From Haliclona indistincta (Eukaryota; Porifera; Demospongiae; Haplosclerida; Chalinidae), in assembly GCA_964017065.1 (NCBI GenBank), contig OZ024789.1, forward strand, positions 7,072,191 through 7,136,190: a DNA stretch of 64,000 nucleotides, read 5' to 3'. Position 1 is the first letter of the stretch. The number at the start of each line of letters is the position of its first letter. The notes under the pieces are model-generated. The model saw only the letters and a program-made list of their open reading frames with translations. It made no database searches and was not told the origin of the DNA. A program made the translations under genes and the position numbers. Shown here piece by piece: positions 50,052 through 60,840 of this stretch.

Positions 50052-51588
50052 CTCCTCTTGTGCAATTCCCTTTGTTGTATCTGAGGCAGATCTCCTTGCC
50101 GGTGGTGTTGTGGGTCGCTCGCTGGAGCGCCCCGCCTGCAGCGCTGGCTGCGGGGGGTCCGAGACGGGAGGTAATTGGTCTCCGAAAGGAACGAGAGGTC
50201 GAACACCACACTAGAAGGTCTTCTTTGTACGCGTCCCACTGGAGAGATGGGTCCCGGGCTGCGGCTCTGCGAAATAGTTGGTCGTACTTGACACAGACAG
50301 GGGTCGGGTAGGCGGAGAATAGATGTCCCATCAAAGCCTGATACTTCAGTAGCTCCAGTGACCTGTATTGGGAATGAGATGTGTGGGCTGTGATTAGGAA
50401 GAATATGTTCCATGCTTCCGTCCATGACTGGAAGTCATTCACAGTTCTTTTCTGCATGCGGTTGTGCTTGGTCCTACCCTCAGCAGCTCGCGCTCCTTGT
50501 ACCGGCATGGATTCCTCTGTGTGCGGAAGAAGAACATCAAAGTTAGTGTACTTACCCCTTCTTATCCGTGAGATGGTACGGTCGGAAGGAGGGGGAGCAC
50601 ACGAGACGAAGGGAGATGACCCATGTATCCAGCTGAAGCTGCGTTCTTTGTGGTGGTGTCTTCTCCTGTGGTGACACTGGTGGTGTTTATGACGTCTGCT
50701 ACGGGGGCTATTGGAGGGGCTCCGTGAGCAGGAAGACGAAGCTGAGCTGAAGGTTGAGGAGGAGGAGGACGGTGAGGATGAGCGCCCTCGGTAGTCCACA
50801 GAAGAGTCTGACTCGCTGGAGGAGAACTCCCTGCGCTGTCGCCGGTAGGGGCGAGTAGAGGAGCGGTCGCGCCTAGGGGACCGGCTGCGGAACCTGGCGG
50901 TGGTGGAAGGTTGGTGCCTCTGGTAGCCTCCCCTGTCGCGGTCCAGTTCGCGACGGTGTCGTGATCTCCGACCACTCCTGCCTTGTTCCCTGCTGCGAGG
51001 TCTAGACTGACGGGAGGGTGGGACTTGTCGGACTCCGTGTTGACCGCGTGATCGTCATGGCCGAGCGCGGATTGAAGCTGTCCTTGTCCTGTGATGGGTT
51101 GTTGGGTGTCGCGGGTCCGGAGTCGTTCTGCGGCCGGGTGGACTTGCTGTCTCGTCGGCGTGATGGGTATGGGGCAGCGGGAGCGTGCGGCGATGGACGG
51201 CTCGGTCGTCATCATCTAGGGCATCGGATTCGCTGTCCTCTTGGTCCTCCGAACTTGACAGTTGCCCTGCGCTGTCCGAGTCGCTGTTGGAATCTCCGGA
51301 CATCCTCTGAACCGGTGCATCCCGAGCGCCGCCGTCGCCAGTGTTGGGATGCTCCTGCTCGTTCTGCCGCCTTGGCTGCCGAGACGTGGGGCCTGTTTCT
51401 TGGTGCTGCGGACGCTGGTCCGTCCTTCGCCGACGCTGGTCGGGAAGAGGCCTAGCGCGGAGGTGTCGGTACAGCCTGGTGGCACGCTCTTTTTTGGAGC
51501 CCGTCATGTCCAGGTTGGCGCTTGAGAGGCGTAGGCGTAGGACCTCCACCGGCAGCTTCATGAGTGAGGTGAGTGTTTCGGAACTCAT
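49963..51588 (-). pseudogene. Gag-like ORF1 of YR retroelement, one in-frame TGA
   Basis: Starts at ATG 51,588. Residues 1-45 look like a SAP DNA-binding motif (LPVEVLRLRL, TGSKKERATRLYRHL). An acidic and Arg-rich region follows, then a TGA at 51,055-51,057, after which the same frame continues through an Arg/Ser-rich stretch into MDYRGRSSSPSSSSS and a gag core (FQSWTEAWNIFFLITAHTS, LLKYQALMGHLFSAYP). The tail holds a CCCH-type finger (CLRYNKGNCTRGDECRFAHC) and a second Cys cluster (HVGCRGNHPAKTCP) before the stop at 49,963. Continuity across the TGA argues for a single nonsense change, perhaps CGA to TGA, in a protein of about 541 codons. RNA binding in a retroelement particle is the expected role. 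Confidence 0.75.
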
Positions 51589-51666
51589 AGTAGTGCTCTA
51601 GGTGCTCTCAGTCGAAAGATCAAAGAGGAACAATGCCAGAGTGGAACTGTCCGCTCGGCGTTGGAC

Positions 51667-51674
51667 CTTAAATA
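51667..51674 (-). promoter_or_regulatory. Possible TATA box of the YR element
   Basis: On the minus strand TATTTAAG lies 79 bp upstream of the gag-like ATG in otherwise GC-moderate sequence. It is a weak match, with no other core promoter element seen. Confidence 0.25.
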
Positions 51675-51900
51675 CTGTGAACCCTGTTTGTTGTTTTCCG
51701 CTTCACGTGCCCGTTGTTCCCATGCTCGCTTGTATGTCCGACAGCCGATCGGGATCCGGACAATGTTTGCATGTGACCCGACAAACCATGTACATGCTGT
51801 AAACAGTGTGCAGGCGATGGACCTTGCTTCTCTTGCGCCTGGCCTGTATGTTGTTCTGCTTTCACCTAGGATACCATGCATTAACCCAAGTTAACTTATT

Positions 51901-52127
51901 AACTTACCTTTAAATATTTTATTATTATTATATATTTTTTCAATAATACACAAGGAACCACATACATAAAAAATATAATAGTAATAAAATAATAGTAAAA
52001 AATATTATATAAAAAAATTAAATAAAAAAGATTGTTCCCATGTCGCTTGGGAACAATACTATTTATATAATTTTTTTATTTAATTTTTTTACCATTATTT
52101 TATTATTATTATATATTTTTTCAATAT
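51901..52127. repeat. Satellite C, block 3
   Basis: One to two AT-rich units with a variant hairpin core (TTGTTCCCATGTCGC then TTGGGAACAA) near 52,024, between the retroelement fragment and the unassigned stretch beginning at 52,128. Confidence 0.8.
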
Positions 52128-52153
52128 TAGGGAGACACGGTAGTGTCTCCCTA
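52128..52153. repeat. 11-bp-stem hairpin
   Basis: TAGGGAGACAC, loop GGTA, GTGTCTCCCTA: a perfect stem at the exact edge of satellite C. It could be the end of an unidentified element. No partner was found at the other edge near 53,328. Confidence 0.6.
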
Positions 52154-52949
52154 TGTAGGGATGAACGAGAAAACAAGATGGCGGCTACATACAATGTATT
52201 AGCGTTCAAACGCTGATATTTCGCCTGGTGATAAATTTTATACGTCCAAAGACACTTAGATCTGCTCTCTGGCGTTGCCCCATCTTACAGTAGCAAGGAG
52301 ATTGCTCGAAATTGTTACTAAAGTGACGAACCTGGAAACGGTGAAAATCGACTTTCGTCATCTTCGTTTTCTTATTCTTCTTTCTTCCACTCGCCTAGCG
52401 CCTTTACGCGAGCAGTGTCAAGACCAAAACACCCACGAACAGTCGTGAAATTCTCCTGGCATGTGCCTTTTGAACTTACTTTTTAGCGAAACGACGATAT
52501 ACATTTGACGAGCTCACGATCACGAACAGTTGTCAGCTAAGTGTTTGACGCCATTATTGTGATTACGTAATACGCACGTGACCAAACACACATGTAGAGT
52601 ATCGCCATATGGAGAGCGCATATTGGCGTCTGGAGTCTTCGAAGAACAACTCACAGAGTAAGGTCGTGTAGTATCACCGTTCTGCTGCTTGCCAGATAGT
52701 ATCACAGCCATACAGAAAATTCTAAACCAGAGTGGGCGGGGCTCGTATGCTGTGCATCCAGGCTGCAGCATGCATGAATGCATGAGCTAGTTTCACCATT
52801 TAGGAGCTACAAGCTAAAAAGCAATTATCAAGAAAAGCAAACCAAACCAATGATGGAAACAAAAAAGAGATACATTATCTTGCCGAATTCGAACTGCACC
52901 AAAAATTTGAAACTCACTGTAAAAGAAAAAAGGACACAAACAAGAATAT
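52154..52949. other. Unassigned non-repetitive stretch, no gene seen
   Basis: About 800 bp of balanced composition without a credible coding frame; the longest is 87 residues and antisense-like. It contains a CAAGATGGCGGC motif near 52,175, a GGGCGGGGC box near 52,736 and several CG-containing half-palindromes. It may be promoter-like sequence or the body of a non-autonomous element, but nothing decides it. Confidence 0.4.
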
Positions 52950-53328
52950 AAAAAGATTTCTAACGAAATCAAAAGGATGTAGGGATAAAGAAATCTGCTA
53001 CTGGTCCACAATGTAAACCAACAAGGAGCAAGCATGGAATGGTAACACGATTGACTTGCTAACAGACCATAGATCCCTACATCAGTGGCTGACTACAGCA
53101 GTTCTGCTAGTTGCTATTGACTGACACCTGACATGCATTGGTTAGCTTGTGACAAAATAATTATAGTATAGTCAAAATGTTATGTACAGCCACTGATGTA
53201 GGGATCTATGGTCTGTTAGCAAGTCAATCGTGTTACCATTCCATGCTTGCTCCTTGTTGGTTTACATTGTGGACCAGTAGCAGATTTCTTTATCCCTACA
53301 TCCTTTTGACTTCGTTAGAAATCTTTTT
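52950..53328. repeat. Near-perfect 142-bp inverted repeat with 95-bp spacer
   Basis: Arms 52,950-53,091 and 53,187-53,328 are reverse complements with one mismatch noticed (AACGAAATC against GACTTCGTT). Both contain GTAGGGAT motifs and ACCATTCCATGCTTGCTCC or its complement. The shared peptide of the two short frames here, MLAPCWFTLWTSS, is a consequence. The spacer has no coding frame. It could be a young fold-back or MITE-like element or a hairpin RNA source. Confidence 0.85.
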
Positions 53329-55310
53329 CTTTTCTTGTTACACATGGAACCACATACATAAAAAATATAATAGTCATAAAATAATGGTAAAAAAAAATTA
53401 AATAAAAAACATTGTTATCAGGCGTCATGCGAACAATGTTTTTTATTTAATTTTTTTATTTTATTTTTCATCATTATTTTATTATTATTATATTTTTCAA
53501 TAATACACAAGGAACCACAAACATAAAAAATATAACAATAATAAAATAATGGTAAAAAAATTAAATATAAAACATTGTTCGCATGACGCCTGGTAACAAT
53601 TATTTTTATATAATTTTTTCATTTAATTTTTTTTACCATTATTTTATGACTATTATATTTTTTATGTATGTGGTTCCATGTGTATTATTGAAAATACATA
53701 TTATAATAATAAAATAATGGTAAAAGAAATTAAATAAAAAAATGAAATGAGAAACATTGTTCCCATGACGCCTGGGAACAGTTATTTTTATTTAATTTTT
53801 TTATTAAATTTTTTTAGCATTATTTTATTATTATATATTTTTTTAATAATACAAAAGGAACCAAAAAATATAATAATAATAAAATAATGGTAAAAACAAT
53901 AAAAAAAATTAAATAAAAAACATTGTTCCCATGACGCCTGGGAAAATTTATATAATCTTTATATTTAATTTTTTTTAGCATTATTTATTTATTATATATT
54001 TTTTTCAATAATACACAAAGAACCACATACATAAAAATATAACAATAAAAAAATAATGGTAAAAAATTAAATAAAAGACATTGTTCGCATGACGCCTGGT
54101 AACAATTATTTTTATATAATTTTTTATTTAATTTTTTACCATTATTTTATGGCGATTATATTTTTTATGCATGTGGTTCCATGTGTATTATTGAAAAAAT
54201 ATATAATAATAATAAAATAATGGTAAAAAAAATTTAAAAAAAAATTACGAGAAAAATTGTTCCCATGATGCCTGGGAACAATTATTTTTATATAATTTTT
54301 TTACTTAACTTTTTAGCATTATGTTATTATTATTATATATTTTTTTCAATAATACACAACAAACCACATACATAAAAAAATAATAACAATAAAATAATGG
54401 TTAAAAAAAATTTTTTCTAATTAAATAAAAAGCATTGTTCCCATGACGCCTGAGAACAATTATTTTTATATAATTTTTTTATTAAATTTTTAGCATTATT
54501 TTATTATTATTATATATTTTTTCAATAATAGACAAGGAACCACATACATAAAAAATATAATAATAAAATAATGGTAAAAAAAATTAAATAAAAAAATTAA
54601 ATGAAAAACATTGTTACCAGGCATCATACGAACAATGATTTTTATTTAATTTTTTTTACCATTATATTATTATTATTATATTTTTGATGTATGTGGTTCC
54701 TTTCGTATTATTGAAAAAAATATCTAATAATAATAAAATAATGGTAAAAAAATTAAATAGAAAGATTATATAAAAATCATTGTTCCCAGGTGTCATGTGA
54801 ACAATGTTTTTTTATTTAATTTTTTTAACCAATATTTTATTATTATATTTTTTATGTATGTGGTTCTTGTGTATTATTGAAAAAAAATACAATAATAATA
54901 AAATAATGGTAAAAAAATAATTAAATAAAAAAATTTAATAAAAAACATTGTAACCAGGCATCATGCGAACAATGTTTTTTATTTAATTTTTTACCATTAT
55001 TTTGTTATTATTATATATTTTTTCAATTATACACAAGGAACCACATACATAAAAAATATAATAGTAATAAAATAATGGTAAAAAAAATTAAATATAAAAT
55101 ATTGTTCGTATGATGCCTGGTAACAATGTTTTTCATTTAATTTTTTTATTTAATTTTTTTACCATTATTGTGTATGTGGTTCCTTGTATTATTGAAAAAA
55201 TATATAATAATAATAAAATAATGGTAAAAAAATTATATAAAAAAATTATATAAAAATCATTGTTCCCAGGCGTCATGAGAACAATCTTTTTTATTCAATT
55301 TTTTATTTAA
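53329..55310. repeat. Satellite C, block 4 (about 12 units)
   Basis: Hairpin cores start near 53,411, 53,573, 53,756, 53,922, 54,080, 54,256, 54,434, 54,610, 54,779, 54,947, 55,101 and 55,260, averaging about 168 bp apart. The core reads GTTCCCATGACGCC then TGGGAAC, or its complement, so units occur in both orientations. Flanks are the AACCACATACAT and AATGGTAAAAA segments seen in the other blocks. Stretches with no gene throughout. Confidence 0.85.
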
Positions 55311-55325
55311 CCCTTTTACCGCGAT

Positions 55326-55343
55326 GCGCATATATATATGCGC
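55326..55343. repeat. 18-bp perfect palindrome in the piggyBac left end
   Basis: GCGCATATATATATGCGC reads the same on both strands. A related imperfect copy, GCGCATATATATACGCGC, lies about 43 bp further in. Repeated subterminal motifs are common transposase-binding sites, so this is a plausible binding or cruciform site. Confidence 0.6.
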
Positions 55344-55603
55344 GAATAATTCCGCGCGTATACGCGATGCGCATATATATACGCGCAGCTGCTATGGTAG
55401 CATACAACGCTTGCCCCCAGCATTCACAACACTATTTTGCGGCTGTCACTAAACTAGCAGTTAGCTGAGACCTTGTTCGTGACCTTGTAGCAGTTTTCTT
55501 TCAACATACCCGTGGTTTTCTTCTTAAACAGTCATGTAAGTCAGTGTATACACCCACGCAACTAGTTTACATAACACTATTCATACTGTGCATACACAGT
55601 TTC

Positions 55604-57389
55604 ATGGCTACCCGACAACGACTATCTGTTGATGAAGTACTGCTAAGGCTAGATGAAGAGTATGATGAGAGTGATGATGAATTTGAGGGATATGTAGATG
55701 AAGATGAAGAGATAGTACAGAGAGCTGAGGATCATGAACTAAGTAGTGTAACAGAGGAAGTGAGTGGAGTTGATGAACACAGTGCAGCAGAGGAAGTAAG
55801 TGGAGTTGATGAACGTGTAGCAGAGGAAGTACGTGCGAACGTTGGAGATGTTGAAAGTGACATGGAGGTTGACGATGATGATATTGACATGGAAACTGAT
55901 GATGCTGTTGAAAATGGTAAGTGAAGAGGAGATAAGTCACATGTCATCCATTGTGCAAAACTTTTGTAGATAGTTCAGGTCCCCATCTACATATATGGGA
56001 GAAGTTTATGACTGACGACATAGTAGATGAGATTTTCAAACAAACCTGCCTCTATGCCGACCAGTACATGTCCACACACACCATTCCTCCCTGTTCAAGA
56101 ATCAATCGATGGAAAAAGGTGCCGTTCACCATCGAGGAGCTGAGACGGTTTTTCGCTCTTGTAGTACTGATGGGAATGATGGACTATCCCCAGATCGAGA
56201 ACTACTGGGTCACCGGCTGGCCATTTGCAACGTCCACCTTCTCGTCTGTGATGAGTCGAGATAGGTTCTCCCTCATCCTCCGTTTCTTACACCGGAACGA
56301 CAACTCTGGGTACAAACAGAAAGGAGAGGATGGATATGATGCCCTGTACAAGATTAGACCATTCCTCACCAAGCTACTCCAACGGTTTGAGGCAATGTAC
56401 ACCCCAGAAAAGGAGTTGTCTCTGGATGAGGGTATGATAAGGTCCAAAGGAAGGCTCTCCTTCATCCAGTACATGCCCAAGAAGCCCACAAAGTGGGGCT
56501 TGAAGGCATTTGTACTTGCCGATAGCAAATCTGGCTATACCTTTCGATGGCGTCTGTATACAGGTAAAACAAGAGTAAACCAAAATAATACACATAGCAT
56601 AATGCATGAAACAATTGTACACACATACAGATAGAGAGACGATACTTACAGCACACTTCACTATTATTGTTAGGTAAGGATGATTCAATCGATGTCCGTG
56701 CACATGGACTAACGTATGCAGTGGTAATGGAGCTAATGAAGGGTTTAGAGCACAAGGGTCACCACGTGTACATGGACAATTTTTTCTCAAGTCCTGACCT
56801 TTTCCGTGATCTAAAGTCTCTAGGCATTGGTGCATGTGGAACAGCGAGGGTGGACAGGAAAGGAATGCCAGCATTGTTTTCATCAAACTTGGAGAAGGGC
56901 AAAGTGAGAAAGCGACAACTGGCTGGAGGAGTTCTAGCACTGCAATGGCAAGATAAGAACAAGGTTACTATGCTATCAACAATACACCAGTCAGGCATGA
57001 CCGTTGTTCAAAGAAGATCAAGACATGGACAGAGGGGAGTAGAAGAAATACGAAAGCCAACAGTAGTGATGCAGTACAATAAGTTCATGGGTGGAGTGGA
57101 TCAGGCAGACCAGATGCTGTCATACTACGGGTTCACTCACCGAACAGCAAAGTGGTGGCGACGGACTTTCTTTCACCTATTGAATGTCTCTGTCTTGAAT
57201 GCCTACATTTTTCATCAACAGCAGGAACAAAAGAAGTGCACACATGAACAGTTCCGCATCGAGTTGGCACGGCAAATACTACAGAAGTATGGAGGAGTTA
57301 CTCGCATGTCGCCGCAGAGTTCACAGATTTTGCCTACATTAGAACAGTTCCGCCTTACAGGGCGACACTTTCTAGAGAGGACTCCATAG
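55604..57389 (+). CDS. piggyBac transposase (DDE), three exons, TAG before the Cys-rich tail
   Basis: Cuts and pastes the element at TTAA. Exons are 55,604-55,916, 55,970-56,563 and 56,674-57,389. Introns of 53 bp (GTAAGT...TTTTGTAG) and 110 bp (GTAAAA...TTGTTAG) both keep phase, restoring YTG-KDDS. That gives 540 residues, near the usual 550-600. The N-terminus is strongly acidic (ESDDEFEGYVDEDEE). The catalytic aspartates are D257 (SLDEGMI), D337 (VYMDNFF) and D445 (GGVDQADQ), with spacing like the canonical triad. At 57,387-57,389 a TAG ends the frame, yet the same frame continues 62 codons to TAA at 57,576-57,578 with a piggyBac-style cysteine-rich domain (CRVCC, YRCKQC, CFELYH). The stop thus probably removes a DNA-binding and targeting tail, making this copy defective or very recently inactivated. 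The start is the first ATG in frame. Confidence 0.88.
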
Positions 57390-57578
<189 letters not shown>

Positions 57579-57684
57579 CCATCACAATAATCTTTCACTT
57601 ACTCATTCATTATTATCCATTGACAAGACAGATAAATGTTAGACAGGGCGTTCTCAGGGCTGCAGCAAACACGACAGCGACACT

Positions 57685-58468
57685 AGCTTTGACAGGTCAC
57701 ACAGCAATAACACTTTCCAGAGACACAAGTATATATGCATGTCATACAACACTCACATAGCTGTAGCTAGAACAAAAGGCCCAAGTAGAAGCGATACCAT
57801 GTTGTCCAACAAAGTACAGGAACACTATTGAATTCATTATTTCATAATGGCGGTCTAGTGAAGGTAGCAAACGTGGTTCAAACAGGACAAAAACAGCTAC
57901 TGATCCAGAAAAAACACTTACAGACACTTCCACAATGACTAAGATCCACAACTAAACAACAGAGAAGGTCCTAGGTCCTGTACACACGTAGTAGTATGAG
58001 AGGGAAGCTTTGAAATAGTACACGTTCAGCCATTCACACATGGCGAGTAGCTTTGACAGGTCACACACCACTGAAACACTCTCTAGTGATAGCCCAGAGC
58101 ATTAGTAGATGTTGGACAACATTCACATAGCTGTAGCAAGCGCGAGATGGTGAGTAGAAGTGCCACAAGGTGTCTAACAAAGTACAGCAACACGTTCGAA
58201 TTCTTCCTTGAAAGTGGCGTTTTAGTCAAGGGTAGTAAACGTAGTTCAAAAAGGACAAAACAGCTACTGATCCAGTTAAAACACTCACAGACACTTCCAC
58301 AATGACAAAGGTTCATAACTAAACAACATAGAAGGTCCAAGGTGCTGTACACACGTAGTAGTATGAGAGGGAAGCTTTGAAATAGTACACGTTCAGCCAT
58401 TCACACACGGCGAGTAGCTTTGACAGGTCACACACCGCTGAAACACTCTCTAGTGATAGCCCAGAGCA
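57685..58468. repeat. Tandem repeat, unit about 365 bp, two copies and a partial third
   Basis: AGCTTTGACAGGTCACAC recurs at 57,685, 58,049 and 58,416, with parallel internal blocks (CATAGCTGTAGC, CAGCTACTGATCCAG, ACACTTCCACAATGAC, GAGAGGGAAGCTTTGAAATA). Copies are about 80-90 percent alike by eye. There is no coding frame of note. The last copy stops at GATAGCCCAGAGCAT, where reverse-transcriptase sequence begins abruptly. Confidence 0.8.
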
Positions 58469-59323
58469 TCGGAAGGCCCTACAACTATGTTGACCTTTCT
58501 TGGAATTGAGATAGACACCGTCTCGATGGAGATGAGACTTCCGTTGGATAAGCTGGCAAGGCTGAGAGAAGTTATCAGAGATTTCCGAGGAAGAAAGGGT
58601 TGTAAGAAAAGGGAGCTCCTGTCACTCATAGGTTCTTTGTCTCACGCATGTAAGGTCATCAAGCTGGGTCATCCATTCCTACGTAGGCTGATAGTGCTTT
58701 CTAAGCGCGAGAAGAGGTTAGATCATTTTGTTCGCCTGAATGCAGATGCGAGATCAGACATAGAGTGGTGGTTTCGCTTTGCAGATGTATGGAATGGAGT
58801 GTCCTTGATGTATCGAGTGAGCAGTAAAGCGTGTAGCATTGTGATGATGTCAGATGCATCAGGAAGCTGGGGCTGTGGGGCTTTTTGCGGCAAGAAATGG
58901 TTTCAGTTAAAATGGCCCACATCTTTGTTGGAACACGATATTACCTTCAAGGAACTAGTTCCAATTGTCTTAGCGGCAGCTGTTTGGGGAAAGGTTTAGT
59001 CAGCAAAAAATTTGAAAGTTTGGTGTGACAATTCAGCTGTTGTAGACATCGCGAATAAAGGGGACAGCAAAGAGCTCGAGGTCGTGCATCTCATGCGGTG
59101 TCTGTCATTTTTCAAAGCCAAATTTCAGTTCTCTTTGTTCGCAGAACATGTAGCAGGAGAAAAAAATGACTTAGCCAATGCGTTGTCTAGGAATAACAGT
59201 AGTTATTTCTGGTCCCATTATTCTCAGGCCGACCTGCTGCCCACACCGCTACCTCCTCAGCTGCTAGATATGACAATAATATTGAGACCGGACTGGACAT
59301 CCCAGCTCTGGACGGACTTGTGA
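58469..59323 (+). pseudogene. RT C-terminus and RNase H of a YR retroelement, one in-frame TAG
   Basis: The frame enters at SEGPTTMLTFLGIEIDT, the start of the RT thumb region of DIRS-like polyproteins; the catalytic palm is missing. It continues through KKRELLSLIGSLSHACKV and the RNase H region (VMMSDASGSWGCGAF, HDITFKELVPIVLA). A TAG at 58,997-58,999 interrupts, then the same frame resumes with LKVWCDNSAVVDIANKG and VAGEKNDLANALSR to the stop at 59,323. RNase H acids are visible in SDAS, KELV and CDNSA. 5'-truncated and dead. Confidence 0.85.
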
Positions 59324-59339
59324 GCACTATTTTAATGAC

Positions 59340-60275
59340 GGTTTAGCACCTTCGACACAAAAGTCGTACAACTCAGCAAAAAGAAGGTTCATCTCGTTCT
59401 GCGCGCAAGTATAAACATAGTCAAGCCGGTACCAGTAGATGAACAGTTGTTGTGTAGATTTGTAGCTCATTTATCATCAGAGGGTTTGTCTCCAAAGTCT
59501 GTTAAAATGTACTTGTCAGCAGTGAGGCATTTGCAGATCTCTTTGGACGGTGGAGATCCTAACATGTCAGCGATGCCTCGTTTAGAGCAGATGTTAAAAG
59601 GGGCTAAGAGAGCAGCAGCTAAACAGGGTTTGAAATCTAAGCCTAGACTTCCAATAACGCCTGATATTCTCAGGAAGATTCGCTCAGTGTGGTTCAGTAT
59701 TCCCAGCTATGACTCGCGAATGTTGTGGGCGGCAGCATCGTTATGCTATTTTGGTTTTCTGAGAGTGGGAGAGATTACGGTTCCATCAGAGTCAGCTTAC
59801 GACAAAGGTGCTCACCTGAATTATGGTGATGTGGCGGTAGACAGCAAAGCAGCTCCTAAGATTCTTCGGGTTAGCATCAAGGCGTCCAAGACAGATCCGT
59901 TTGGACAAGGTGTCGACGTTTTTGTTGGGAGAACAGGAAACGAGATATGCCCGGTGGCTGCGGTGCTGGCATTTATGGCGAAGAGAGGCAGCAAGGAAGG
60001 CCTTTTGTTTAAATTTGAGGACGGAAGGATGTTGACCAGAGACAGGTTTGTCTCTCATGTAAGAGCAGCTCTGACATCTGCTGGTGTAGACCCCGCCCCT
60101 TATTCGGGTCACAGCTAGCATTCGCATAGGGGCGGCAACCGCTGCGGGATCGAGTGGAGTGATGATCAAGATGTTGGGTCGGTGGGAAAGCTCTGCGTAT
60201 TAAGTTTATTGTATATCAAGACGCCGAGACACTTGCTTGCTGAGGTTTCATCCAAAATTTGCTAGTTGGATATAG
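59340..60275 (+). pseudogene. Tyrosine recombinase of a YR retroelement, several frameshifts
   Basis: Integrase-type recombinase that would insert the circular cDNA of a DIRS/Ngaro element. The N-terminal helix motif (LAPSTQKSYNSAKRRF) is in one frame. The main body, 59,447-60,118, is in another, with the first catalytic arginine in FLRVGEITVP, the lysine motif KASKTDPFGQG, and YSGHS. After a frame change at 60,116 the second arginine (IRIGAATAAGSSG) and the nucleophile in MLGRWESSAY follow, then another change before YIKTPRHLLAE and a final one before the end near 60,275. All catalytic residues are recognisable but split over four frames. It sits 17 bp after the RNase H stop, in the usual DIRS order. 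Confidence 0.85.
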
Positions 60276-60677
60276 AACATTGCAGATAGTATTATAATCA
60301 TTAATATTATCATGTGTTTCATAGAGGATTATTAGTGATTCATTATAAGTATAATTTCATTTGGTGGCTTGGTCATTCTTTGGATGAGAGCATACGTTCC
60401 GATGCAGTTTTGGTGCCCAAGCCGTAATTTTAATGGTAATAATTATTATAAAGGTAATAATAATTGGTTAATATGGTAAGTCAGTGTCAGCTTGTTTTGT
60501 GCATCCTGTGTGAGATTACAGTGTCGGAATCAATTGCTCAAGTCTGCAGGAGAATCTCCATCCACCGCTAAACTATAATCTTATTCTATTGGTCGTATCT
60601 GTGAGTCAGTAATTATTCATTGGTAATTAGTGATGGGAATTGTGTGGCCGGTCAGATATTTAATGTACATGAAGCAT
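60276..60677. other. Unassigned stretch after the YR element
   Basis: About 400 bp, AT-rich in its middle (TAATAATTATTATAAAGGTAA). It is probably 3' sequence of the retroelement or its remnant. No terminal repeat, gene or RNA was recognised. Confidence 0.35.
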
Positions 60678-60840
60678 GTTAATCACACTTTAAAGTATAT
60701 GCGTGGGCGGAATCAAAGGCAAATCACGTATTTCGTGATCCCCTCCCACCGTACAATATCACCGTCATATTGAACGTGCTTTAATTCGAATCCCACTATG
60801 CACCGCGAAGCCCGGGGCGTGTCAATAATATTTAACTCTA

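Larger units (their letters stand above)
49549..51900 (-). mobile_element. 5' part of a YR (DIRS/Ngaro-type) retroelement, truncated in RT
   Basis: A GC-richer segment inside AT-rich satellite C. Reading on the minus strand it holds a presumed 5' untranslated region (about 51,900-51,589), a gag-like gene and the first third of a reverse transcriptase. RT palm, RNase H and recombinase are missing. No terminal repeat was identified. The lower-coordinate edge may be a truncation or an internal deletion joining RT to a terminal segment. A similar family supplies the 3' half at 58,469-60,275 on the other strand, but nothing shows they were one copy. Confidence 0.75.

Noticed and set aside
51055..51588. 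Two separate gag-like genes (51,588-51,055 and 50,799-49,963)
   Set aside because: Both are in the same frame and the linking sequence is continuous Arg/Ser-rich protein apart from one TGA, so a single interrupted gene is simpler.
51585..51881. 98-residue minus-strand frame upstream of the gag-like gene
   Set aside because: No recognisable motif, opposite-strand frames of equal length exist, and it sits where an untranslated leader is expected.
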